64,000 bases of DNA from Anaeromicropila populeti (GCF_900112775.1 NZ_FOYZ01000007.1:155719-219718), one strand, 5' to 3'. Counted from the first letter of the stretch, positions 34,798-44,748 are shown. The notes: a model not told the origin generated them from the letters alone. Program-made: numbers and translations.

Positions 34798-35851
34798 TTA
34801 CTTCCTTGACTTTTTCAATCAGCTTTTTCGACATTTTATCCTGCGTTATCCAACTAGGATGCCAGTCAGCACCTATACCATCCCTTTCCTCCTGGACATC
34901 AAAAACAAGGGTATGAACTTTCTCATCCTGTGTTTCTTTTCTAAAACGGTTTACCGCATTTTCAACTGCTGGACATAAATCCTGTCCCATAGCCCCCAAT
35001 GCACAGATAATCTCCGCCTCTAAATTTTTACTTCTCACCTGCTGCAATAATTCATAATAGCCAAGTTCAAATTGTTTCACTCTGTCCTCTATTCCTTTCG
35101 TATAACTTGCATCATTGGTGCCCAGATTAATCACGATTAACTGTGGTTCAAACCTTGTATGATCCCATTCCTCATAATCAGTTTTCCCCAGCTGTCTTTC
35201 CATTCCACCATCAGTATACCTGTATAAATCAGGCATCAGCCATTCACTTGTATTTGGTTCATCCAAATCTGTCCACGAAGATATGATACCGATTCCACTC
35301 CATGAAACAAGATTAAAATCAGCATTAAAGTAACGTGCTGTCTTTGCTGCATATGCTTCCCATGCATTTTCCTGAGCTGTATGAAAAACATCCTTATTCC
35401 ATATCCCTTCCATTCCATATCCGCAGGTTATAGAATCTCCAATAAACTCTATCCGCCTTTCCTTTCCCTTTGTCGGAGTAATCTCACCAGTTCCCTCCAC
35501 AATAATTTCCTTAATACCAGCTTTCGCAAATGCCACTTCCGACATTTTTACTATTCTTATTTTAATTGTACGCTCTGTATCAGTTTCATACAATGTATAG
35601 GTATTCTCCGCTTTTTCAAGTGGAAATCTTTTCTCTGGTGTCACATTGTCATCCACAAAAACTGCTACCCAGGCCTTAAATCCTTCATCCCATTTTTCCC
35701 GATCGGTAATAAAGACTGCGCTGACACTTGTACCTGTAAATTCAAATTCAATTCCTGAACAGGAATAATTCATATAAGTTACCTGATCCATTATCTTTGT
35801 TCTTCCCAATATTCTTACATTACTCTCATTTACCTGAAAACTACGTTTCAT
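34787..35851 (-). CDS. SGNH/GDSL esterase with N-terminal beta domain (CE2-like)
   Basis: 354 residues from the ATG at 35851, which has GAGGAGG well spaced; a longer in-frame extension lacks support. The N-terminal ~130 residues are beta-rich (YMNYSCSGIEFEFTGTSVSA), as in carbohydrate esterase family 2. The SGNH hydrolase follows: FIGDSITCGYGM with the nucleophile Ser, a Gly block, VINLGTNDA with Asn, and DWHPS with the Asp/His pair. There is no signal peptide, so a cytoplasmic deacetylase for imported sugars or oligosaccharides is likely. It lies downstream of the fucose operon on the same strand, after a terminator. Confidence 0.88.
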   Translation of the reverse strand: MKRSFQVNESNVRILGRTKIMDQVTYMNYSCSGIEFEFTGTSVSAVFITDREKWDEGFKAWVAVFVDDNVTPEKRFPLEKAENTYTLYETDTERTIKIRIVKMSEVAFAKAGIKEIIVEGTGEITPTKGKERRIEFIGDSITCGYGMEGIWNKDVFHTAQENAWEAYAAKTARYFNADFNLVSWSGIGIISSWTDLDEPNTSEWLMPDLYRYTDGGMERQLGKTDYEEWDHTRFEPQLIVINLGTNDASYTKGIEDRVKQFELGYYELLQQVRSKNLEAEIICALGAMGQDLCPAVENAVNRFRKETQDEKVHTLVFDVQEERDGIGADWHPSWITQDKMSKKLIEKVKEVMGW

Positions 35852-35965
35852 TTCATATCCTCCTCGTATCTGCTCTATTATTGGCATAAAATTATATTCT
35901 CCCACCACTATTATACCTTGAACAATACGGGAAAAGCCATGTAATATACCTTCTTTTTTTTGTAG

Positions 35966-36023
35966 AAAAAAGATTTGCCCAAAAGCATTTTATCCTACTG
36001 GTTTTATACTTTACAGGCAAATC
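35966..36023 (-). terminator. Probable terminator after fucA
   Basis: Minus-strand GATTTGCC (36016-36023) pairs with GGCAAATC (35972-35979) and is followed by TTTTTT. The loop is long (36 bases), so confidence is moderate. Confidence 0.5.
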
Positions 36024-36034
36024 CTACTAATTTT

Positions 36035-36724
36035 TTAGTTCTCTTCTTTTCGATACCTTTTAAATCCTGGATGCTTTCCTGTCACACCATAATTTTTTCT
36101 CATATCAATCAGTCGATCTACATTATCCTTTGAGATTTCTTTTTCTCCACCCAGAAGATGCGCCGTTAAACTGATTTTTGCATATAGCTCCAGCGTTTCC
36201 ATTCTATAATAAGCTGTAATAATATCTGCACCTACTGATAAAGCCCCGTGGTTGGCTAACAGCAGCACATCATGTTCCTGCAAATATGGTGCAATTGCCT
36301 CTGGTACTTCATAGGTTGATGGGGTGCCATATGGTGTAACAGGTACAGAGCCAATAGCGATTACCGTTTCAATCATAGTATACCGATCCAAATCCACATG
36401 TGCAACCGCGTAACCCGTTGCCGTTGGAGGATGCGCATGCACTACTGCCCCTACATCCTCCCGTTCTTTATAACAGCGCAGATGCATTTTTATTTCAGAA
36501 GAGGGCTTATAACCTTCCAAACCATCTATTACATTTCCCTCATTATCAATCTGAACCAGCTTTTCAGGCGTAATAAAACTCTTACTGATACCTGTGGGAG
36601 TAGCAAGAAAAGTACCATCCTCCAATCTTACAGACACATTTCCATCATTCGCTGCCACCCATCCTAGCTGCCACATTTTATGACATACATCACACATCTG
36701 CTCTCTGACTTCTAAATACTTCAT
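36035..36724 (-). CDS. fucA: L-fuculose-phosphate aldolase
   Basis: Class II aldolase/adducin-family enzyme of 229 residues that splits L-fuculose-1-phosphate into dihydroxyacetone phosphate and L-lactaldehyde. The zinc ligands are in VVHAHPPTATGYAV (His-x-His, about residues 94-96) and LLANHGAL (about 155), with the acidic catalytic residue in the SSEIKMHLRCY region. GGAGG precedes the ATG at 36724. The order fucI-kinase-fucA on one strand supports the fucose assignment over rhamnulose- or ribulose-phosphate aldolases. Confidence 0.9.
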   Translation of the reverse strand: MKYLEVREQMCDVCHKMWQLGWVAANDGNVSVRLEDGTFLATPTGISKSFITPEKLVQIDNEGNVIDGLEGYKPSSEIKMHLRCYKEREDVGAVVHAHPPTATGYAVAHVDLDRYTMIETVIAIGSVPVTPYGTPSTYEVPEAIAPYLQEHDVLLLANHGALSVGADIITAYYRMETLELYAKISLTAHLLGGEKEISKDNVDRLIDMRKNYGVTGKHPGFKRYRKEEN

Positions 36725-36748
36725 GTATTAAATCCTCCTAAATTTTAG

Positions 36749-38227
36749 TTACATAGCTTGTATTACCTGTACATACCTTTTATAGGCCTGGTCAGCCTCA
36801 TCCATTTGTATATTTTCATATCGTATCACTTTGGAAGAATCCCTAATTACTTTTCTCAGTTCTTCCAAACTTCTGATTTCCATTAGAGTAAGCAGCTGCA
36901 ATCCAACATTTCCAAGTGCTGTTGCTTCTGCTGGGCCTGCATGAACTGGGCAGCCACAGGCATTTGCCGTCAACTGACATAACAGTCTGCTGTTGGTCCC
37001 TCCACCCATCATGTATATTTTCTCATACTTCTTGTTGGTACACTGTTCAATTTGTTCCAGTGCAATGCGATATTTAAAAGCAATACTTTCATTAATACAC
37101 CGGACAATCTCACCTTCCGTTTCAGGCACTTCCTGGTTTGTCCGAATACAGTACTGCCGAATCCGTTCTGGTATATTGCCTGCTGGCACAAATTCTGGTG
37201 CATCTGGATCAATAAAACACTTAAATGGGGTAGATTTTTCAGCCATCTGCTCCAGCTGGGAAAATGTAAACATCTTTCCTTCCCGCTCCCATTGCCGCTT
37301 ACTCTCCTGTACCAGCCAAAGACCTATAATATTTTTTAAGAAAGAAGCTTTTCTCCCATAGCCGCCTTCATTTGATAACTCACACTGCTCTGCTGTCTTT
37401 GTCAAAACAGGTTGGTCCAGCTCTGTTCCAAAAAGCGACCATGTTCCACAGCTTATAAAAATAAAATCCTTTTCTTCTGCTGGTACCGCCGCCATTGCAC
37501 ATTGGGTATCATGCCCTGCTACCGCAATTACTGGCACCCTTTTCACTCCCAACATTTCACTAACACGTTCCGAAAGTTCACCCACAACCGAACCAGTTGG
37601 TATAATGTCTGTAAAAATATGCTTTGGAATCTGAAAGCAATCTATGATTTTTTCAGACCAGACTCCTCTTTTGGCATCCAGCAATTGGGTTGTTGTTGCA
37701 ATGGAGTATTCTGTTTTTTGAATTCCAGTCAGCATATAATTAAGCAAATCCGGCATAAGAAGAATTTTATCTGCACGCTGTAACACATCTGCTCTCTCTT
37801 CAACATAAGACAATAACTGAAAAGCCGTATTAATTTCCATAAACTGATTACCAGTAATTCCATACAATTCTTCCCGTGTCATTCTTTCCAATGCCCTTTT
37901 TAACATACCCTTTGTACGGCTATCTCTATAATGAACAGGATTTTCTATCAGCTTTCCTGATTGATCTAAAATCCCAAAATCTACACCCCATGTATCCACA
38001 GCAATGCTATCAAAGTTATAACTGTTTTTTGCTTTTAAAATTCCCTGCTGAAGCTCATAAAACAATCTCAGTACATCCCAATATAAAGTTCCATTTACCT
38101 CCACAGGATCATTGGAAAAACGATGGATTTCTTCTAAACTGATTTTCTTCCCATCAAAGCTTCCAATCATTGCTCTTCCACTAGAACCGCCTAAATCAAA
38201 TGCCAACACTTGCTTTTTTTTCTTCAT
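36749..38227 (-). CDS. FGGY sugar kinase (rhamnulokinase family, probably L-fuculokinase by context)
   Basis: 492 residues from the ATG at 38227; the in-frame upstream 29 residues cover the intergenic gap. The N-terminal phosphate-1 motif is LAFDLGGSSGRAMIG. AVDTWGVDFGILD and VAGHDTQCAMAAVP follow, and the C-terminal MMGGGTNSRLLCQLTANAC is the adenosine-binding block. By sequence pattern it is close to RhaB, but it stands between fucose isomerase and fuculose-phosphate aldolase, so phosphorylation of L-fuculose is the likely task. Many Clostridia use a RhaB-like kinase here; activity on rhamnulose as well is possible. Confidence 0.88.
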   Translation of the reverse strand: MKKKKQVLAFDLGGSSGRAMIGSFDGKKISLEEIHRFSNDPVEVNGTLYWDVLRLFYELQQGILKAKNSYNFDSIAVDTWGVDFGILDQSGKLIENPVHYRDSRTKGMLKRALERMTREELYGITGNQFMEINTAFQLLSYVEERADVLQRADKILLMPDLLNYMLTGIQKTEYSIATTTQLLDAKRGVWSEKIIDCFQIPKHIFTDIIPTGSVVGELSERVSEMLGVKRVPVIAVAGHDTQCAMAAVPAEEKDFIFISCGTWSLFGTELDQPVLTKTAEQCELSNEGGYGRKASFLKNIIGLWLVQESKRQWEREGKMFTFSQLEQMAEKSTPFKCFIDPDAPEFVPAGNIPERIRQYCIRTNQEVPETEGEIVRCINESIAFKYRIALEQIEQCTNKKYEKIYMMGGGTNSRLLCQLTANACGCPVHAGPAEATALGNVGLQLLTLMEIRSLEELRKVIRDSSKVIRYENIQMDEADQAYKRYVQVIQAM

Positions 38228-38243
38228 GCGCACCACCCGTCTG

Positions 38244-40037
38244 CTATTTATACAATGGACCATAAGTCTGACAGGCTCTGTAATCCTGACCTTCTTTATC
38301 CATACCAAATGCATTCCATGCCGCTGGGCGGAATATTTTTTCCTCTGGAATATTGTGCATGCAGACAGGTATCCTTAAAATAGAGCAAAGGGTAATTAAA
38401 TCTGCACCAATATGACCATAGCTGATGGCACCATGATTTGCCCCCCAGTTATTCATTACATCATATGCAGAGGTAAACGCACCTTTTCCCGTTAATCTTG
38501 GTGCAAACCAGGTACAAGGCCATGTATAGTCTGTTCTTTTCCACAAAATATCAGATATCTCATCTGGCAGATTCACCGTATATCCTTCTACCAACTGCAT
38601 CACTGGTCCTAATCCCTTTACAATATTTAAACGTACCATGGTAACAGGCATTTCACTTCTTGTTAAAAATCTAGAAGAAAAACCTCCCCCACGAAAATAG
38701 CCGCTGTCTGCTGCATTCCATGTAGTTGCTTCTAAACATGCCCTTTGATTTTCCTCTGTCATTTCCCAGAAAGGCTTAATTACTCCGTTTCCTTTTTCAT
38801 CCTTTACCTCTCCACAGGCATCAATACAGGCAGCACCTGAATTAATTAAATGAATAATTCCGTTTGACTCCTTCGCAACACCCTCCAATTCATATCCAGT
38901 TGCTTTTTTTACAGCCTCTGGACTCCAATAGGTACGGACATCTGCAAAAATTTGAGCTGTATTCGATAAAAGCTTCATAAACAGCATCCCAACACCATTT
39001 AGTGTATCATTTTCTGTCGCCAGTATATAAGGCTCTCTTGCACCATTCCAGTCAAAAGAAGAATTCATCATAGCTTCTGGAAAGTCACAATTTGGATAAA
39101 AGTCTGTCCATTGTCTTTGCCCCTGAAAGCCACCTGCTATTGCATTATGTCCCAGCATTTCTTCTTCACAACCAGCTGGAAGCTTGGAATTCCCATTATA
39201 CAAGTCCTTAATAATACACATCATTTTAACAAGAAACTCCCAGTCCTTTTCCTTCTCCTCCTTGGACTTTTGTGCATGTTCTGGATTTTTATCAAACCCT
39301 TCCTTACAATATTCTTTTGTCCAGGCAAGTGCTTTCTCATATTCCTCATGATCATAAATTTCTTCCGTCATTCTGCGGATGATTTCTACTTCATCTACTG
39401 ATTCTACTCGCATCCCCAAATATTCTTCAAAAAACTCAGAATCTATAATGGAACCTGCTATACCCATACAAATAGATCCAATTTGTAAATAGGACTTTCC
39501 CCGCATTGTTGCTGCTGCAACTGCTGCTCTTCCAAATCTTAATAATTTCTCCTCCACGTCCTTTGGTATTTCCGTTTCCTCCGCATTCTGCACGTCACGT
39601 CCATAAATACCAAACGCAGGAAGCCCCTTCTGCGCATGTCCAGCTAACACTGCTGCTAAGTATACCGCACCTGGTCTTTCTGTACCGTTAAACCCCCATA
39701 CTCCTTTAATTGTCATAGGATCCATGTCCATGGTTTCTGAACCATAGCACCAGCAAGGAGTTACCGTCAGGGTAATATCTACACCCTCTTTTCTAAATTT
39801 CTCTGCACACGCTGCTGCCTCTGGAACACGCCCAATGGTGCTATCTGCAATTACTACTTTGACAGGCTCGCCATTGGAGTACTTCAAATTCTCTGTAAAT
39901 AAGTCTGCTGCTGCCTTAGCCATATTCATGGTTTGTTCTTCTAAAGATTCTCTTACCTTTAACATACCTCTTCTTCCGTCAATTGTAGGACGGATTCCAA
40001 TAACAGGATATTCCCCTATTAATCTGTTTTTAGCCAT
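38244..40037 (-). CDS. fucI: L-fucose isomerase
   Basis: Manganese-dependent isomerase converting L-fucose to L-fuculose; 597 residues, the usual size. It starts [20 protein letters not shown] at the ATG at 40037, with GGAGG upstream. Family segments include [20 protein letters not shown], the metal-site acidic residues (the DAC and E/D positions in the middle domain), and [20 protein letters not shown]. It is first in the fuc operon. D-arabinose isomerisation is a common side activity of the family. Confidence 0.94.
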   Translation of the reverse strand: MAKNRLIGEYPVIGIRPTIDGRRGMLKVRESLEEQTMNMAKAAADLFTENLKYSNGEPVKVVIADSTIGRVPEAAACAEKFRKEGVDITLTVTPCWCYGSETMDMDPMTIKGVWGFNGTERPGAVYLAAVLAGHAQKGLPAFGIYGRDVQNAEETEIPKDVEEKLLRFGRAAVAAATMRGKSYLQIGSICMGIAGSIIDSEFFEEYLGMRVESVDEVEIIRRMTEEIYDHEEYEKALAWTKEYCKEGFDKNPEHAQKSKEEKEKDWEFLVKMMCIIKDLYNGNSKLPAGCEEEMLGHNAIAGGFQGQRQWTDFYPNCDFPEAMMNSSFDWNGAREPYILATENDTLNGVGMLFMKLLSNTAQIFADVRTYWSPEAVKKATGYELEGVAKESNGIIHLINSGAACIDACGEVKDEKGNGVIKPFWEMTEENQRACLEATTWNAADSGYFRGGGFSSRFLTRSEMPVTMVRLNIVKGLGPVMQLVEGYTVNLPDEISDILWKRTDYTWPCTWFAPRLTGKGAFTSAYDVMNNWGANHGAISYGHIGADLITLCSILRIPVCMHNIPEEKIFRPAAWNAFGMDKEGQDYRACQTYGPLYK

Positions 40038-40070
40038 TTCCCATACCTCCAACACATAATTTGTACTATA

Positions 40071-40076
40071 ATTATA
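40071..40076 (-). promoter_or_regulatory. -10 element of the fuc operon
   Basis: Minus-strand TATAAT about 35 bases before fucI. No good -35 sits at 17 bases; TTGCACAAG lies at about 23 bases. This suggests activator control, for which the AraC gene at 41232 is a candidate. Confidence 0.45.
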
Positions 40077-40141
40077 CTATTAACTATTTGTGAATTCTTG
40101 TGCAATAATAACAAAAAGTATAAGGATATTCACCTTATGGC

Positions 40142-40177
40142 AAAAAAATAGCTTCACCAGATTACTCTGGTGAAGCT
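40142..40177 (-). terminator. Terminator of the phospholipase gene
   Basis: Perfect 12-base arms AGCTTCACCAGA / TCTGGTGAAGCT with a four-base loop and a seven-T tail on the minus strand. Confidence 0.93.
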
Positions 40178-40189
40178 GACATAACTTAC

Positions 40190-41059
40190 TTACTGATAAA
40201 TCCCCACTTCCACACCAAACTTATAAAAATATTGCGTTACATTTAAAATAGCATGTTTTACGCAAAGATTGCCTGCTGCGTAATATGTACTGTTATTTTG
40301 TGCCAGATTAGCAAGTGACTTAGAATACACAGCACCTGCATGGAGTAAATCTCCTACTGCCACTGCCTTAGCTTCTGTATATGCAGAGGCAGGCAATGTA
40401 TTTCCTGGTATGATAAACGAGGTTCTGTTAGCATCTACATATTCTTCAAATTCTGTATGATTACTGTTTATTGCTGTTAAATTGGATGCGTGATGGGGTT
40501 CATTTATATCAGATACATAATGACTTCCAATTCCAATATACTGGAAAGCTAACGAAATATTTCCACTTCTATATGCGGTAACCGCTTTGTTATAGTAGGA
40601 TACTCCACGCGTTTTAGCAGTTGGTGACTTTTGTCCAAGCCAGTTCTTTCCTGTACTTGGATCGTAAAAATGTCCTGCGAAGGTAAGGTAATCTGTTTCA
40701 TTTCCTATCACATCAGGCCAGTCTGTATAATTCCTTAAAATCGTAAGATATTGTGTTTCATTAAATTTTGAAGTTCCTTGATCCTTTGCCAGAATTAAAA
40801 CTGCCGAATTCACTATGTACTGGTGGGTATGATTAGGACCATCACTGCAAAACAAAAGTTCAATTTCCTGGCTGTCCACCTCATCTAAACTTAGACTAAA
40901 TGCTTGTTCTGCCGCAGCCTTAACCACTGCATTTTCCAGCAACACCTTTACATCCGTTGTTTCACCTTTTTCCTTTGCTGACACCATCATACTATTGGCC
41001 AGCAATAAACTTAAGCATAAAATCATACTCAGTATTTTACATACATTTACCTTTCTCAT
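40190..41059 (-). CDS. Secreted zinc-dependent phospholipase C family protein
   Basis: 289 residues with a Sec signal peptide (about 1-28, positive start, hydrophobic core, AXA-like VSA). The mature part is the all-helical zinc-dependent phospholipase C fold. Visible metal-ligand candidates are His77/His79 (PNHTHQ), Asp113 (YTDWPD), His130 and Asp133 (GHFYDPSTGKNW), His170 and Asp174 (GSHYVSDINEPHH), and His191/Glu195 (HTEFEEYV). There is no C-terminal PLAT/C2 domain as in alpha-toxin. The N-terminal Trp used as zinc ligand in clostridial and Bacillus enzymes is not evident. Its substrate is therefore uncertain: phospholipid or a phosphodiester nutrient. Confidence 0.87.
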   Translation of the reverse strand: MRKVNVCKILSMILCLSLLLANSMMVSAKEKGETTDVKVLLENAVVKAAAEQAFSLSLDEVDSQEIELLFCSDGPNHTHQYIVNSAVLILAKDQGTSKFNETQYLTILRNYTDWPDVIGNETDYLTFAGHFYDPSTGKNWLGQKSPTAKTRGVSYYNKAVTAYRSGNISLAFQYIGIGSHYVSDINEPHHASNLTAINSNHTEFEEYVDANRTSFIIPGNTLPASAYTEAKAVAVGDLLHAGAVYSKSLANLAQNNSTYYAAGNLCVKHAILNVTQYFYKFGVEVGIYQ

Positions 41060-41097
41060 AACTTCCTCCTTCTTTGTCCTTTCCTTGTTACCCTTAT

Positions 41098-41125
41098 ATT
41101 ATACAATATCCTTTTATATTTTCAA
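41098..41125 (-). promoter_or_regulatory. Phospholipase gene promoter
   Basis: Minus-strand TTGAAA (41120-41125), 16 bases, TATAAT (41098-41103). Confidence 0.65.
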
Positions 41126-41174
41126 TTATATTTGCAAAATTTTACATAGAACTCCATTAAATTTTACATTTCTA

Positions 41175-41204
41175 TTGTGAATACAAAATATTTTATGTTA
41201 TAAT
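41175..41204 (+). promoter_or_regulatory. AraC regulator gene promoter
   Basis: Plus-strand TTGTGA (41175-41180), 18 bases, TATAAT (41199-41204), about 27 bases before the start codon; the region is shared with the divergent phospholipase promoter. Confidence 0.6.
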
Positions 41205-41231
41205 TAACAAAATAATAATCAGGAGGCAGCT

Positions 41232-42104
41232 ATGCAGTTTTTAGACTATAACGAATGCCGGCAGCGAGGTACCTTTGATTTCCCTATTGAATATCACTAT
41301 GTAGACAGCACACATCCTCAGTATACTATGCCTTATCACTGGCATATTGAATATGAAATTATTCGTATTTTAGAGGGTACTTTTATGATTACCTTAGATG
41401 AAAAAGAAATGACTGCTGAACAAGGCGATATTCTTTTGATAAAAGATGGCGTTCTCCATGGCGGAGTACCCAACAACTGCTGCTATGAATGTATTGTATT
41501 CGATATGAAGATGTTAGTAAAAGAAAATGATATCTGTAGTCAATTTATTCACCAGATTACAGAACACCAGACTTTACTACACTCTTGTTTTAAAAACTCT
41601 GCTGCAAATAAGAATCTGCATTTCTTTGCAGACATAATATTTCATTCCATAAGCCAGAAGCCACCAGGGTATCAGCTGCTTGCCAAATCAGGCCTTTATG
41701 GTTTTATAGGATTTCTATTTCAAAACAAACTGTATGATCAGAATACTTATGCAGGTATGACAAAGCAAAACCAGATTAATGCATTAAAAAAAGCACTTAC
41801 CTTAATTGAACAATCTTACTCGAGTACACTTACACTAGAAGCGCTGTCAAAAGCAGCTAATATGTCACCAAAGTATTTTTGCCGCTTTTTTAAAGCAATG
41901 ACACATAAAACTCCTATCGACTATTTAAATTACTACCGCATAGAGCGAGCGGCTTATTTAATTGCCACCTCTGACCTTCCTATCACTACCGTATCCTATA
42001 TTTGTGGATTCAATGATTTGAGTTATTTTATTAAACTCTTTAAACGCTATAAAGGAAGCACACCAAAGAAATATGCTACCCATTCTATGAATATGCTTCC
42101 CTGA
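41232..42104 (+). CDS. AraC family transcriptional regulator with cupin domain
   Basis: 290-residue regulator, one of few plus-strand genes. An N-terminal cupin-like effector domain (YHWHIEYEIIRILEG, then AEQGDILLIKDGVLHGG) covers about residues 30-90. The C-terminal AraC HTH pair is at about 190-285 (LEALSKAANMSPKYFCRFFKAM and ITTVSYICGFNDLSYFIKLFKRY). AGGAGG precedes the ATG. It is divergent from the phospholipase gene and close to the fuc operon, so either could be its target; sugar-responsive control of fuc genes is the commoner pattern. Confidence 0.9.
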   Translation: MQFLDYNECRQRGTFDFPIEYHYVDSTHPQYTMPYHWHIEYEIIRILEGTFMITLDEKEMTAEQGDILLIKDGVLHGGVPNNCCYECIVFDMKMLVKENDICSQFIHQITEHQTLLHSCFKNSAANKNLHFFADIIFHSISQKPPGYQLLAKSGLYGFIGFLFQNKLYDQNTYAGMTKQNQINALKKALTLIEQSYSSTLTLEALSKAANMSPKYFCRFFKAMTHKTPIDYLNYYRIERAAYLIATSDLPITTVSYICGFNDLSYFIKLFKRYKGSTPKKYATHSMNMLP

Positions 42105-42127
42105 TAGTTATTTAATTTTCTGCCTCT

Positions 42128-44179
42128 TTACAACATTTTTTCTAGCTGGCTGCTATCCGTAATCGGCTCACGGCAGACATATTTTTCACAAATATATGCT
42201 GTTGGTTTTCCCTCAACTGATTTATAATTTGAAATAAACGGAATTAAATCACATATATCATCCTGTTGTCCCGTCACTACAACACAACTGCTAAATGGGC
42301 TGAATTTCACCTGAACCTTACTTATCATTTTTTGTAATTCTTTCTCGCCTTCCTGTCCTGCAATTATAATTTCTTTTCCCTCAGACTGCATATACAAAAT
42401 GGCCATAAGTGAAAATGCATATCCCTTCGGATAGCTTTCGATCCTGTTTCCAAATACATTCAACAACTGGTATGCCTTTCCCTCCAGCTCCTGCTGCCCT
42501 GTTATCCTGGCCAGACGCAAAAAATTTAACGCCGCAACAGAATTACCTGATGGTATAGCCCCATCATAAATTTCCTTTGGTCTAATAATTAACTTCTCTC
42601 CATCACTTCCATAGATAAATAAACCGCCCTTTTCATTATCCCAGAAAAGTGAAATTAAGTCTCCATTCAACTTTAATGCTTTTTCCAGATAATTTGACTT
42701 AAATGTTGTTTCATAAAGTTCTATCAGCCCCCATATATAAAATGCGTAGTCATCTGCATATGCTAAAAATGCAGCTTCTCCATCACGATATCTTGCCAGC
42801 AGCCTGCCATCCTCACGAAATAGCCTGTTTTCCAAAAATTCCACTGCCTTTTCAGCTGCTGATGTATATTTTTTATCTCCAAGAACTCGTCCGCCAATTG
42901 CCAGTGCCGCAATCATCAAGCCATTCCATGCGGTTAATACTTTGTCATCCTTGTGAGGAAACACTCTTTCCAATCGTTTTTGAAACAGCTTTTCCCGGCT
43001 TTTTATAATAAACTCTGATTCCATTATATTTAATGGTGTTTTCATTAAATTAGGGATATTTTTTCCTTCAAAATTCCCTTTTTCCGTAATATCAAAATAC
43101 TCGCAGAATTTAATACCTTCTTCTTTTCCCAAAACCTCAATGATTTCATCCATTGTCCACAAGTAAAATTTTCCTTCTTCACCTTCTGAGTCAGCATCCT
43201 CGGCAGAATAAAAACCACCTTCCTCTGAAGTCATATCCCTTAATACATAACAAAAAATTTGCTTTGCAATCTCCGCATATCTATTTTCCTTCTTAATCTG
43301 ATAGAGTTCTAAATACGCGATAGCAAGTAATGCATTATCATATAACATTTTTTCAAAATGAGGTACCAGCCATTTTCTATCTGTGGAATACCGGCTAAAA
43401 CCAAATCCAATATGATCAAAGATTCCACCTTGATACATAGCATCTAATGTTTTTTCCACCATATCCAATGCCTGTTGGTTTTTTGAGTGATACCAATATC
43501 TTGTGAGAAAATATAGATTATGTGGAGATGGAAATTTAGGTGCACTTCCAAAACCTCCAAAAATAGAATCAAAATCATTTCTATACTGCTTAAAAGCCTG
43601 ATCTACTATATTTTGCTCAATTTCTTTTTTTATAAGCAGCTGTGTCTGTTGTAGCACATTCAAAATCTTTTTACTAGATTCCATCAGATATTCGGGGTTA
43701 TTATCCCATGCACTTCTGACCCCTTCCAGTATTGATAAAAAACCTGCCATTCCCATTCTGCTTTTCTTAGGAATATAAGTTCCAGCAAAAAAAGGCTCCT
43801 TGTCTGGAGTTAAAAAAAGCGAAAGAGGCCATCCCCCACTTCCAGTTAGAGTTTGACACACTTCCATATAAATATGATCAATATCTGGTCTTTCTTCTCG
43901 ATCAACCTTTATAGAAATAAAATGTTGATTTAAAAATTCTGCAACCTCTAAATCCTCAAAGCTTTCCTTTTCCATAACATGACACCAATGACATGTACAT
44001 AAAAAGAACCAACGTCAGCTATACCCAATAGATAAGAAAATCGGTTTATTATCGTTTTTCGCTTTTGTAAAAGCCTCTTCACTCCACGGATACCAGTTTA
44101 CAGGATTATAGGCATGCTGTAGCAAATAAGGAGACTTTTCATCCGCTAATCTATTGGGCATTATTTTTGTTCGGTTCAT
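42128..44179 (-). pseudogene. Thioredoxin-domain/N-acylglucosamine-epimerase-like (YyaL, SSP411) gene with in-frame TGA
   Basis: The family (about 680 residues) joins an N-terminal thioredoxin-like domain (DUF255) to an alpha/alpha barrel. Here [18 protein letters not shown] starts at 44179 and runs to IFLSIGYS, where TGA (44015-44017) stops the frame. The same frame resumes with CTCHWCHVMEKESFED and reaches 42128 without further breaks. The interruption is a 21-base segment (TGA plus six codons) between GYS and the TCHWC redox motif, which are normally adjacent. Restart at the ATG at 43975 would lack the CHWC motif. I annotate the whole as one damaged gene; the remaining coding sequence looks intact, so the damage is recent. 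Confidence 0.8.
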
Positions 44180-44282
44180 AGCATCACTTCCTTTCAAAGT
44201 AGCATTTGTATTTATTATAACTACAATAACCACAAATATACATAATGACAGAAGGTAATACAACTAACATAAACAAAATTCT

Positions 44283-44744
44283 TTATAATGCTATTGTTTG
44301 ATCTCCCACCTCAACAATCTCTCCATCTTCTATTCTTACTGCCAAACCGGCATCAATATCCCAGGTACATTCAAAAATAAATCCTATTTCCTGAGTATCT
44401 TTCATTTTAAGAATTACAATTTCAATTGGAGTTACCAATGGTTTCATATCAAGAGAGCTTTCTACATAAGGTGCCAGTTCGTCGGCTTCATCCTCCAGCA
44501 TATCTCTATACTCATCCACAACTGATAAATAAAATTCATAAATAGCTTTTTCAATTTCTTGCACTATTTTATCTTTATTCGCTAAATAATTCTTATAAGC
44601 ATCTCTTTGCGTTTCAAGAATTTCTTTACCTTCGCTTCCTGAAACCACTAGTGTCACTTCACTTTCACTTCCCCATATGTTAAATACTTCTTTTCGTCTC
44701 CAGCCATACTGAAATGCTAATTCACCAAAAACTTTATCGTTCAT
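44283..44744 (-). CDS. Immunity-like protein downstream of the HNH toxin remnant
   Basis: 153-residue acidic soluble protein starting MNDKVFGELAFQYGW. The pattern (short beta N-terminus, a helix rich in Lys/Glu with an AYKNYLANK segment, a C-terminal beta part ending with GLAVRIEDGEIVEVG) resembles small DUF-type immunity proteins of polymorphic toxin systems, such as the DUF6985/DUF2004 kind, but I cannot name the family surely. It lies four bases after the toxin fragment, which is the usual toxin-immunity order. GGATG precedes the ATG. Confidence 0.6.
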   Translation of the reverse strand: MNDKVFGELAFQYGWRRKEVFNIWGSESEVTLVVSGSEGKEILETQRDAYKNYLANKDKIVQEIEKAIYEFYLSVVDEYRDMLEDEADELAPYVESSLDMKPLVTPIEIVILKMKDTQEIGFIFECTWDIDAGLAVRIEDGEIVEVGDQTIAL

Positions 44745-44748
44745 AAAA

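Noticed and set aside
44010..44040. Selenocysteine insertion at the TGA of the thioredoxin-domain gene
   Set aside because: The TGA does not replace a redox Cys (both Cys of CHWC follow it), and I could not fold a convincing SECIS-type hairpin just downstream.
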